Source: Dactylosporangium vinaceum (lineage in GTDB: Bacteria > Actinomycetota > Actinomycetes > Mycobacteriales > Micromonosporaceae). From it: a stretch of DNA of 64,000 nt. Made by a program: the position numbers and the translations under genes. The notes under the pieces were generated by a model. That model saw only the letters and a program-made list of their open reading frames with translations, was not told the DNA's origin and did no database searches. Positions 1-7,466 of the stretch are shown here, piece by piece. The stretch's first letter is position 1, and each line of letters opens with the position of its first letter. The stretch spans positions 10,106,001 through 10,170,000 of the forward strand of contig NZ_CP061913.1 in the NCBI RefSeq assembly GCF_019904175.1, written 5' to 3'.

Positions 1-1052
1 TCGATGGCCTTCGGCTTTAGCTGGTCCTTGGGTACGAAGGCGTTGCCGAACGTCACCAGGCTGATGGAGAGGTACAGGTTGGCGTCGAGCACGCGGATTG
101 TGTAGTCGCTGGTCTTCGAGCCGATGTCCCAGTCGCGGTTGGTCCCGTAGGACTTCTCGCCGATGCCGGTGAGGTCGGCGTCGAAGTAGCGGCTCTTGTC
201 GAGGTCGTAGCCGGAGTCGAAGTACTGCTTGGCCTCCTTCGACGTGGTGTACACCTGCGTCTTGATGCCGAAGGTCACCTTCATGCCGGACGCGGTACGC
301 AGGTCGAAGTCGCAGTCGGAGCGGGCGACGCCGCCGGTGTTGCGGACGTTCGGCGTCGTCTTCTCCTTCTTGGCCGAGTAGATGCCGAGCGCGCTCAGGT
401 CCGTCGAGCACAGGTCGCCGGGCGCACCGTACTTCGCCGGGGTCGCCGCGGCGGAGGTCGAGGTCTTCGTCGGGCGCCCGGTCGGTGCGCCGCCGGTGGT
501 GGTCGCCGCCCCGGCTGTCGCACCGGGCTGGGCGCCGGCCTCCGGCGTCGACGGCTCGTCCTTGCTCATCAGCTTGGGAATGACGAGGATCCCTCCGACG
601 ACGGCGAGCAGCACGATGCCCGCGATGATGCCGATCGGCAGCCATGGCATGGCGCCGCGCTGTCCTCCGGGGCCGCCTGGTATTCCTGGTCCGCCGGGCA
701 TGCCTGGTCCGCCGGGCGGCGGGGCCTGCCAGCCCTGGGTCGCGGGCTGCTGCCACTGCTGCGTTGCCGGTGGAGGCTGCTGCCAACCCTGCGTGGGCGG
801 CGGCGGGGCCGACCAGCCCTGAGTGGGCGGGGCCTGGGGCGGGTATCCGGCCGGCTGCTGGGCGTAGTCGGGCGCGGGCGGGTACTGCGGCTGCTGGGGG
901 TACGCCTGCTCCTGGGAGTACGGCGGCTGTTGCGGGATCGGCGGCTGTTGCGGGTATTGCGGCGCCCCGTACTGCGGTGGGTACGCCGGCTGCCCCTGGT
1001 CGGGGTGAGGCGGGAACCCGCCGGTCGGTGGATACGTCACCGGGCCGACCAT
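1..1052 (-). CDS. Single-pass membrane protein with Pro/Gln-rich N-terminus (3' end outside window)
   Basis: I do not recognise a family. The first ~125 residues are low-complexity and rich in Pro, Gln, Tyr and Gly, with repeated TQGW-type segments, and are probably cytoplasmic. One hydrophobic segment follows at about residues 134-158 (starts MPWLPIGIIAG). A Thr/Ala-rich linker then leads to a C-terminal domain containing two cysteines (DLCSTDL and SDCDFDL), which is likely extracytoplasmic and disulphide-bonded. This is a common plan for actinobacterial cell-envelope proteins. The ATG at 1052 is the only good start. The gene runs off the left edge, so its C-terminus is unseen. Confident as a gene, function unknown. 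Confidence 0.8.
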   Translation of the reverse strand, partial: MVGPVTYPPTGGFPPHPDQGQPAYPPQYGAPQYPQQPPIPQQPPYSQEQAYPQQPQYPPAPDYAQQPAGYPPQAPPTQGWSAPPPPTQGWQQPPPATQQWQQPATQGWQAPPPGGPGMPGGPGIPGGPGGQRGAMPWLPIGIIAGIVLLAVVGGILVIPKLMSKDEPSTPEAGAQPGATAGAATTTGGAPTGRPTKTSTSAAATPAKYGAPGDLCSTDLSALGIYSAKKEKTTPNVRNTGGVARSDCDFDLRTASGMKVTFGIKTQVYTTSKEAKQYFDSGYDLDKSRYFDADLTGIGEKSYGTNRDWDIGSKTSDYTIRVLDANLYLSISLVTFGNAFVPKDQLKPKAI

Positions 1053-1247
1053 AGCCGATGATTGCCGCGCATATTGCCCGTAAAGGGCACACCAAGGTAA
1101 CGGGGCGGCCCGGCGACCAGCGCATATGGACCGGTTTGCCCGCCGTACGAGCCGCGGGCCGACAATGCGATCCGCGGCCCGGGACAGCCGATGCGGCGGC
1201 CCGGTGGAGCCCTGCAGCAGAGGACGGCGGCGGTTTGTGCGGTCGGG

Positions 1248-1745
1248 TCAGCCGCTGTCGCTTGGTGCTTCGTCGCCGCCGAAGCCATACAGCGCGCCGT
1301 CGGGGGCGGGGGCGGGGGCGGTGTGGACGACCACGCGGTCGGCGGGGTGATGGGTCTCCATGTCGGTGGTGCGGACGGTGATCAAGGGGACGCCTTCGAG
1401 GATGTTCCAGTGGCGGCGCTCGTCGACGGTCGGCATGCGGGCGGTGATCTCGGCGGCCGGCGGGGCCTGGACGGAGACCTTTACGGCCGGCTCGCGGACC
1501 ATGGCGCGGCGGCCGCGGACGGTGGCGATGAGGCCCTCGGCGCGCAGGACGGCCATGGCGTCGCGGACAACGTCGCGGCTGACCCCGTGCCGCTTGGACA
1601 GGTCGCTCTCGCTGGGGAGTTCGGCGCCCGGCGGCAGCTCGCCGTGCCGGATCTGGTCGCGCAGGGCGCTGGCGAGTTGGCGGTACAGCGACACGTCGGC
1701 ACGGCGATCGAGCATGCGCTGCAAGCTATCATCAAATAGGGCCAT
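1248..1745 (-). CDS. GntR-family transcriptional regulator
   Basis: Winged helix-turn-helix repressor. The N-terminal ~75 residues match the GntR fold (LYRQLASALRDQI, then LPSESDLSKRHGVSRDVVR, then LRAEGLI). The remaining ~90 residues form a short effector domain, smaller than a full UTRA domain, so this is a compact member. I chose the ATG at 1745 because a -10-like TTGTAT on this strand lies just upstream and would make the message leaderless; an in-frame ATG at 1757 is the alternative. It is transcribed away from the GH1 beta-glucosidase gene and may control it. A symmetric GTNGTACNAC element sits just upstream. Confidence 0.85.
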   Translation of the reverse strand: MALFDDSLQRMLDRRADVSLYRQLASALRDQIRHGELPPGAELPSESDLSKRHGVSRDVVRDAMAVLRAEGLIATVRGRRAMVREPAVKVSVQAPPAAEITARMPTVDERRHWNILEGVPLITVRTTDMETHHPADRVVVHTAPAPAPDGALYGFGGDEAPSDSG

Positions 1746-1761
1746 GGGGCCATACAAAGTT

Positions 1762-1771
1762 GTCGTACTAC
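1762..1771. promoter_or_regulatory. Candidate GntR operator
   Basis: GTCGTACTAC is symmetric as GTNGTACNAC, the GT-n-AC pattern typical of GntR-family operators. It lies directly upstream of the regulator start, where binding would give autorepression. Inferred from sequence only. Confidence 0.4.
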
Positions 1772-1941
1772 CAATAATGACGGCCCGGTGGCGGAGTGTC
1801 GATCGGTCGACATGGTGTGGGTCGGCGGGTGCGATGGCCGGCGTGAGTGGGTCATCGAGATCTTGCTCAGCGTGACCGGCACCGGATGGCGGCCGGAGGA
1901 GCCGTGCGCATGGGCCTGGGCGAAGTCCGACCGGGCCGCGG

Positions 1942-2143
1942 ATGACGGTGCCGGGGCCGACGGCGGGATGGCCGATGGCGGTGCCGGGGGCGGCAGCGGG
2001 ATGGCCGATGGCGGTGCCGGGGGGCAGCGGCGGGGTGCGGCGGTAAATGACGGTGCCGGGCGCGGCGGGTGGCCGATGGCGGTGCTGGGGGCGGCGGGGT
2101 GGCGGATGGCGGTGCCGGGGGCGGCGGGGTGGCGGTGCGGGTT
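1942..2143. repeat. Imperfect G-rich tandem repeat, intergenic
   Basis: About five degenerate copies of a 27-33 bp unit built around GATGGCGGTGCCGGGGGCGG lie between the GntR gene and the GH1 gene. The whole gap (1758-2224) has no convincing gene; open frames across it encode Gly/Ala repeats and are repeat artefacts. The G-strand bias could favour G-quadruplex formation. Confidence 0.7.
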
Positions 2144-2224
2144 CGGCTCCGCGGGGTTGGGGGGCACTGGAAGTACTGAAGGATGGTCTGCCGTGGTTTG
2201 GGGTTTGGCGGTAGCGTCGCGGCT

Positions 2225-3580
2225 ATGTCGGATCTTCCGCAGTTTCCGCCCGGGTTTCGGTTTGGGGTTTCCACCGCTTCGTACCAGATTGAGGGAGCGG
2301 TCGGGGAAGGTGGGCGCGGGGCGTCCATCTGGGACACGTTCGCGCACACCGCGGGGAAGGTTCGCGATGGGCAGAACGGGGACGTGGCCTGCGATCATTA
2401 CCATCGGTGGGAGGGCGACCTCGATCTGATCGCCGGGCTCGGGGCGGGGGCCTACCGGTTTTCGGTGGCCTGGTCGCGGGTGCAGCCCACCGGGAGCGGG
2501 CCGGCCAATCCGGAGGGGTTGGATTTTTACGAGCGGCTGGTCGACGGGCTGCTCGCCCGGAACATCGATCCGTTGTTGACGCTGTTCCACTGGGATCTGC
2601 CGCAGGCCCTGCAGGATCTGGGCGGGTGGGCGAACCGGGACACGCCCATGCGGTTCGGGGAATACGCGGAGCTGCTCGGTGAGCGGCTCGGCGATCGCGT
2701 GAAGCTGTGGATCACGTTGAACGAGCCGTACATTCATTTCGCCCTCGGGCATGTGCAGGGAATTCACGCTCCGGGGCTGCAGATGCTGTCGGATCAGCTG
2801 CCGGTCGTGCACCATCTGCTGCTCGGGCACGGGCTGGCGGTTTCGGCGCTGCACCGGACGTCGAGCTCGCCGGTGACGCTCGCGAACAATTACTCGCCGG
2901 TCTGGCCCAAGAGTGACTCCGAGGCCGATCAGATGGCGGCCGCGGTTTACGACATGGTGCAGAACCATCTCTTCACGGCGCCGATTCTGCTGGGCGAGTA
3001 CCCACCGGGATATGAATTCCTGACGACCGCCGACGTCGACTCCATCGTGCTCGAGGGCGATCTCGAGGTGATTTCCCAGCCCATCCAGGCGATGGGGGTC
3101 AACTATTACAACCCGAGCCTGATCGCGGCGCCGCCGGAAGGGGACCCGCTGCCGTTCGCGCGGCTGGAGCTCGAGGGGTACCCGAAGACGGCGTTCGACT
3201 GGCCGGTTGTCCCCGATGGGCTGCGTGAGCTGCTGGTGTCGCTGAAGGAGCGGTACGGGGACCGGTTGCCGCCGGTGTGGATCACGGAGAGTGGCTGCTC
3301 GTGGCCCGATCTCGACGATCAGTTCCGGATCGACTACATCGCCGGCGACCTGGCGGCGGTGCGGGCGGCCATCGACGCCGGGGTTGACGTGCGCGGTTAC
3401 TGCACGTGGTCGCTCATGGACAACTTCGAGTGGGCGGAGGGGTACCACCAGCGGTTCGGACTCGTCCACGTCGATTTCGACACGCAGGTGCGGACGCCGC
3501 GGCGCTCGTACGAGTGGTACCGGCAGGTTTGCACCGCAGCTGCACCCCGGCCGGACTTGCAGCAAGACCCGACCGGATGA
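2225..3580 (+). CDS. GH1 beta-glucosidase
   Basis: Family 1 glycoside hydrolase of 451 residues, the usual length for a single (beta/alpha)8 domain; it hydrolyses beta-glucosides (possibly beta-mannosides or beta-galactosides). Visible landmarks are the N-terminal FRFGVSTASYQIEGA, the acid/base motif TLNEP with E167 and the nucleophile motif ITESG with E355. There is no signal peptide, so the enzyme is cytoplasmic and would act on imported oligosaccharides. The ATG at 2225 begins MSDLPQFPPGF, matching the family start; an upstream in-frame GTG adds only non-conserved residues. The divergent GntR gene is its likely regulator. Confidence 0.95.
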   Translation: MSDLPQFPPGFRFGVSTASYQIEGAVGEGGRGASIWDTFAHTAGKVRDGQNGDVACDHYHRWEGDLDLIAGLGAGAYRFSVAWSRVQPTGSGPANPEGLDFYERLVDGLLARNIDPLLTLFHWDLPQALQDLGGWANRDTPMRFGEYAELLGERLGDRVKLWITLNEPYIHFALGHVQGIHAPGLQMLSDQLPVVHHLLLGHGLAVSALHRTSSSPVTLANNYSPVWPKSDSEADQMAAAVYDMVQNHLFTAPILLGEYPPGYEFLTTADVDSIVLEGDLEVISQPIQAMGVNYYNPSLIAAPPEGDPLPFARLELEGYPKTAFDWPVVPDGLRELLVSLKERYGDRLPPVWITESGCSWPDLDDQFRIDYIAGDLAAVRAAIDAGVDVRGYCTWSLMDNFEWAEGYHQRFGLVHVDFDTQVRTPRRSYEWYRQVCTAAAPRPDLQQDPTG

Positions 3581-3649
3581 CACGGTGAGTACGGCGGAAT
3601 CCGTAGCGTTGCGCAGGTCAGTCGTGCGCAGCCGTTGGGAGTACCCGCC

Positions 3650-4066
3650 GTGGCCGAGCAGTATGCCGGAGCTCTTCTCTACCTTGTCCCCGTCCTGGTG
3701 GCGGCGGTCGTCGCGTTCATCGTGACGCGGCCGGAGAAGGACGACTCGGAGCCGTCGCCGCAGGAGACCGCGGTGCTGCCGCCGGCCCGCCCGGCTGCGG
3801 TGTCGCGGCCGTACATCCCGGCGCAGCGCACCTACCAGCCGCTCAACCGCCGGGCCAACCCGTCGACCGTCGCGCCGCAGCCGTCGCCGACGCTGCTGCA
3901 CGCCGCGCTCTCCTCGCACTTCGCGGCGGTCGCCGGGGCGGCCACGTCGGCCTCGGCGCCCGCTTCGGCCAAGCAGCCGGCGGTGCGGCCGTCGCGGCTG
4001 GTGTCGATCCGGCGACCGGCGCGCATTCCCCGCCGCCCGCTGCACCGGTGCCCGCACAAGCCGTAA
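3650..4066 (+). CDS. Small single-pass membrane protein
   Basis: Unrecognised protein of 138 residues. Residues ~5-27 (AGALLYLVPVLVAAVVAFIV) form one transmembrane helix, followed by a charged RPEKDD stop-transfer segment and a Pro/Ala/Arg-rich, probably disordered, cytoplasmic tail ending in a basic cluster. I chose the GTG at 3650 because a GGGAGT ribosome-binding site lies about eight bases upstream; a TTG at 3635 is possible. It follows the beta-glucosidase gene by 69 bp on the same strand. The tail is low-complexity, so moderate confidence. Confidence 0.6.
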   Translation: MAEQYAGALLYLVPVLVAAVVAFIVTRPEKDDSEPSPQETAVLPPARPAAVSRPYIPAQRTYQPLNRRANPSTVAPQPSPTLLHAALSSHFAAVAGAATSASAPASAKQPAVRPSRLVSIRRPARIPRRPLHRCPHKP

Positions 4067-4338
4067 TACGCACGGCCGTCAATAGACTGCGATCGCGCTC
4101 GACTGCGCAGCGTCACGTCGTTGCCGCCAAACGTGACGCACCCCGCGGCGGCGCGGCCATATTTTCGGGGCAATCGAAACGCATCGTCCAATGTGCAAGT
4201 TGCGGGATGCCCGGTGGCGGCGGGCATTTGCGTATTCGTGTGGGCACTGGGAGTACCAAAGCGGAAGTTAAGGGAGAAGGACGCCCGCGGGGTCCACATT
4301 GGACGGCGGTCTTCTCATGTATCGGGCAGTATTGAGGT

Positions 4339-5127
4339 ATGGCACACGAAATTCCAGCCGTCGAGCTGGCGCCGGGCGTGAACCTCCCGACCATCGGTTT
4401 CGGGACTTGGCAGATTACGGGCGGCTCGGCTTACGAGTCGGCCCGGGCCGCGCTTGACGCCGGGTACCGGCACATCGATACGGCAACCATGTACGGCAAC
4501 GAGGAGGAGATCGGGCGGGCGCTGCGCGACAGCGGGCTCGATCGGGACGATCTGTTCATCACCACCAAGCTGCCACCGTCGCATGCGGGGCGGGAGCGGC
4601 AGACGCTCGAGGCCAGCCTGAAGGCGCTCGGCGTCGACTTTGTCGACCTGTGGCTCATCCATTGGCCGCCGGCCCGCGGAAAATCGCTGCCGACGTGGAT
4701 TTCGGTCCTGGAGCAGCGCGACGCCGGGCGCATTCGGGCCGCCGGGGTCAGCAATTACGACACCGGGCTGGTCGACGAGCTGATCAAGGAGACCGGCGAG
4801 ACGCCCGTCGTCAACCAGGTCGCGTGGAGCCCGGCGCAGCACGATCCGCGATTCCTCGATGACATGCGGTCCCGCCGCGTGATCGTGGAGGGGTACAGCT
4901 CGCTCAAGAACACGCCGCTCGGCGATCCGCGTCTCGTGGCGATCGCGGAGGGTCACGGGGTGACGGTTCCGCAGGTCATCCTGCGGTGGCAGCTCCACCA
5001 CGACATCGTGATCATCCCGAAGTCCACGCACGTTTCGCGGATGCGGGAGAACCTGGCCGTACTGTCGTTCGAGCTCACATCCGAGGAGATCGCCACGATC
5101 GATGGCGGGTTCACCGGCAATTCGTGA
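4339..5127 (+). CDS. Aldo/keto reductase
   Basis: NADPH-dependent oxidoreductase, 262 residues, resembling 2,5-diketo-D-gluconate reductase-type AKRs; reduces aldehydes or ketones. The catalytic tetrad is complete: D47 and Y52 (HIDTATMYGNE), K77 (ITTKL) and H108 (LIHWP). The C-terminal IIPKS motif that binds the cofactor phosphate is present near residue 220. No signal peptide. It stands alone with a 270-bp upstream gap that holds no obvious gene. Physiological substrate unknown. Confidence 0.93.
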   Translation: MAHEIPAVELAPGVNLPTIGFGTWQITGGSAYESARAALDAGYRHIDTATMYGNEEEIGRALRDSGLDRDDLFITTKLPPSHAGRERQTLEASLKALGVDFVDLWLIHWPPARGKSLPTWISVLEQRDAGRIRAAGVSNYDTGLVDELIKETGETPVVNQVAWSPAQHDPRFLDDMRSRRVIVEGYSSLKNTPLGDPRLVAIAEGHGVTVPQVILRWQLHHDIVIIPKSTHVSRMRENLAVLSFELTSEEIATIDGGFTGNS

Positions 5128-5215
5128 CGGACGGGGCGACCGGCAACAGGTCAGGACCACCGGCGCCGGACGGGCCGGGCGAGGTCCGGGCCGCGTGGCC
5201 TCTTGCCGGGCGCTC

Positions 5216-5680
5216 CTACTGGCGCTTGACGTTCCGGTCGATGCGCACGCGCCAGCCCCGCTCCTGGGGTTTGCGGCGCAGCTTGGCCAGGGCCGCGATG
5301 GCGCCCATCGTGAGCTCCTCGAAGTCGAAGGCCGTCCGGTGCGTACCCTTCTGGATCACGAACGCCAGGCCGGCCGAGTTGCTGACCGCCCACCCCGGCC
5401 GGGTCCCGAGGCGGTGGGCGGCGCCGGCGCCGTACGCGGTGACGAGCTGGATGTCGAACGGGTAGCGCACCTCGCCGCCGGCCCGGGTCACCACGATCCG
5501 CGCCTGCGCGAGCGTGTCGTCGCGGTCGAACAGCGCCCGCCACCACTTGGTCCGGGGCGCCTCGAGCACCACCTCGACGCCGTCGCCGTGCTCGCCCGGG
5601 TCCCGCGCCTCGGCCACGCGCCGGACCAGGTCAAGGACCCGGTCCGGGCGTGAACGCCGGAACGGCAGCCACCTCTCCAC
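5216..5680 (-). CDS. Conserved hypothetical protein
   Basis: 154 residues, GTG start at 5680; I do not recognise a domain. It is a soluble mixed alpha/beta protein with a basic N-terminus (RWLPFRRSRPDR), the segment PRTKWWRALFDRDDTLAQAR and a basic C-terminus. Codon usage is typical of real genes here (third positions strongly G/C). It lies between the convergent aldo/keto reductase gene and the upstream CBM2 gene, on the strand of the latter and 21 bp after it, so the two may be co-transcribed. Confidence 0.7.
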   Translation of the reverse strand: MERWLPFRRSRPDRVLDLVRRVAEARDPGEHGDGVEVVLEAPRTKWWRALFDRDDTLAQARIVVTRAGGEVRYPFDIQLVTAYGAGAAHRLGTRPGWAVSNSAGLAFVIQKGTHRTAFDFEELTMGAIAALAKLRRKPQERGWRVRIDRNVKRQ

Positions 5681-5701
5681 GGCGCCATTATGGGGCCGCG
5701 A

Positions 5702-6841
5702 TCACGCGGCCAGCACCGCGAATCCCGACTTGTTGCCGGTCGGGTCGAAGGCCCGCACGCGGACGTCCTTGAGCGGCAGCGGCTCGGTGAAACTGGTGCC
5801 GGTGACGTTGCCGACCCAGTCGTTGCCGTGGAAGACCTGATAACCGGCGACCTTCACGTTGTCGCTCGACGCGCTCCACGTCCAGGTCGCCGTCGACCCG
5901 GTGACGCTCACCCGCAGGTTCGCCGGGGCCGTGGGGCTGGACCAGTCCGAGGTCGGGCCCGGGTCGACGGCCACGCGGACGGTGCGCGGCGCCGACCGGT
6001 TCCCGGCGCCGTCGAACGCGATGACGGTGAACGAGAAGGAGCCGAAGCCGATCGGTGGCACGTTGAGGCTCAGTGCGCTCGTCGCGCCGTAGTGGTCGCT
6101 GTTGATGTACACGTCGTAGCCCGCGACGGCCACGTTGTCGGTCGCCGCCGTCCACATGATTTTCGTCGACCCCGGGTAGACGCTGTCCGGGGCGGTCGGC
6201 GCTGTCGTGTCGGGCTGGCCACCGGGCGTGATGACGGCGTACGGCGAGGCGTTCCCGGCCGCGTCGAGCGCCCGCACCCGGTAGGTGTAGATCATCGGCG
6301 GCGGCATGCCCATGGTGTACTCGGTGCCGCTCACGGTGGCGAGGAGATTGACCCCGCTGTATACCTCGTACGATTTGACGGCCGTGTCGTCGCTTGCCGC
6401 ATCCCAGCGCAGCGTGAATGTGGTGGTGCCGACGACCGAGCGCAGATTCTGCGGCGTGGACGGCGGCCGGATGTCGGGGCCGTTACTGGTGCCGCCACCG
6501 TTTACCGAGACGTTCTGCGGGCTGCCCGTCCCCAGCGAGACCCAGCCGAAGTTGGTGGCGCCGCCCGGCGCGACTGTCGCATTCCAGGCCGCGCCCGTCG
6601 CCACGTAGTGATCGCCGCTGCGGGTTACCGTGGCGCCCCAGAAATTGCCCACGGAGGTGCCCACGGGAAGGTCGAACTCCACCTTCCAGGTCCACGGGCT
6701 CGCGGTACCGTTGCTGAGGTCGAACTGTCCGGTATACCCGGTACTCCATTCGCTCTGCTTCACGAACGTCGCCGTCGCTGCCCCGTCGGCGGCCGGCACG
6801 CCGAGCGCGGCAACGACGAGCGCCACCAGAAGTTGATTCAT
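5702..6841 (-). CDS. Secreted CBM2 carbohydrate-binding protein with fibronectin III repeats
   Basis: 379 residues. A short signal peptide (MNQLLVALVVAALGVPAADG) is followed by a family 2 carbohydrate-binding module of ~100 residues (WSTGYTGQFDLSN, WTWKVEFDLP, WNATVAPGG, FGWV), then three fibronectin type III domains (PSTPQNLRSVVG, TAPTAPDSVYPG, SPTAPANLRVSV), each with the DDTAV/DNVAV strand motif common in secreted actinobacterial cellulases. No catalytic domain is present, so this is a stand-alone binder of cellulose or chitin, or an enzyme that has lost its catalytic part. It fits the polysaccharide-degrading theme of the window. Confidence 0.9.
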   Translation of the reverse strand: MNQLLVALVVAALGVPAADGAATATFVKQSEWSTGYTGQFDLSNGTASPWTWKVEFDLPVGTSVGNFWGATVTRSGDHYVATGAAWNATVAPGGATNFGWVSLGTGSPQNVSVNGGGTSNGPDIRPPSTPQNLRSVVGTTTFTLRWDAASDDTAVKSYEVYSGVNLLATVSGTEYTMGMPPPMIYTYRVRALDAAGNASPYAVITPGGQPDTTAPTAPDSVYPGSTKIMWTAATDNVAVAGYDVYINSDHYGATSALSLNVPPIGFGSFSFTVIAFDGAGNRSAPRTVRVAVDPGPTSDWSSPTAPANLRVSVTGSTATWTWSASSDNVKVAGYQVFHGNDWVGNVTGTSFTEPLPLKDVRVRAFDPTGNKSGFAVLAA

Positions 6842-7080
6842 GGCCGTGGATTCTAGGAGCCGATTTCGCAATCGCGCGCGCTCTCGATGAGCGGGCCGAT
6901 TCGATCTTTGTGCCGGGGGTACCCCGGGCCGGTCCACTTCCGCGCGAAGCGCCCGGCAATATCCCAGGCCGCGCCCCGGCGAGCGTTTCGATGACGCACC
7001 CGCGAATCGGCTCGGCACCGATCGGGTCGCCGTGATCGACAATTGAAACTGCCATCGCACGCCCGCGCCCCGGACAGGAT

Positions 7081-7455
7081 TCAGTCCGGCCATTTCGCTT
7101 TCTGGAGTCGCGCGAGGATGGCCAGCCGGCGGCGGAGGGCCCGGGCGTCTCGAGTCGGGAGGGCTCGGACGACGGCCTGCAGCAGTTGGTCGGCGTCCGC
7201 GGGCTCCGGGCAGCAGCTCGGCACGCCGCACCCGGTGTACGTGTCGTCGTACGGCGGGTGGCCCGGCTGGTAGACGAGCTTCGGCCAGCGGTGTAATGCT
7301 GCCGCTGTCGCGCCGGGTGTGAAGGTGCGCCGTTCGAGGCGGGCGATGACGCCCTGGGCGCTTCCGGAGAGCCCGGAGATTCTCGAATACGGCCTGCGCC
7401 ACGGGTCCGGGACAGGGACCGGCGGGCGGAGGTCGCCTGGCCGCCTACGCGGCAT
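7081..7455 (-). CDS. Hypothetical protein downstream of the AfsR-like regulator
   Basis: 124 residues, no recognised family. It has an Arg/Pro-rich N-terminus, a cysteine cluster (CGVPSCCPEP) that could bind a metal, and a C-terminal helix rich in Leu and Arg (ARALRRRLAILARLQ). A GAAAGG ribosome-binding site precedes the ATG at 7455. It starts 11 bp after the stop of the large regulator on the same strand, so the pair is probably an operon. Function cannot be assigned. Confidence 0.65.
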   Translation of the reverse strand: MPRRRPGDLRPPVPVPDPWRRPYSRISGLSGSAQGVIARLERRTFTPGATAAALHRWPKLVYQPGHPPYDDTYTGCGVPSCCPEPADADQLLQAVVRALPTRDARALRRRLAILARLQKAKWPD

Positions 7456-7466
7456 GAGCCTTTCGG

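Noticed and set aside
1481..4057. 858-residue minus-strand open frame across the GH1 gene
   Set aside because: Arg/Pro-rich shadow of the beta-glucosidase, with no domain; the GH1 protein on the + strand has full catalytic motifs.
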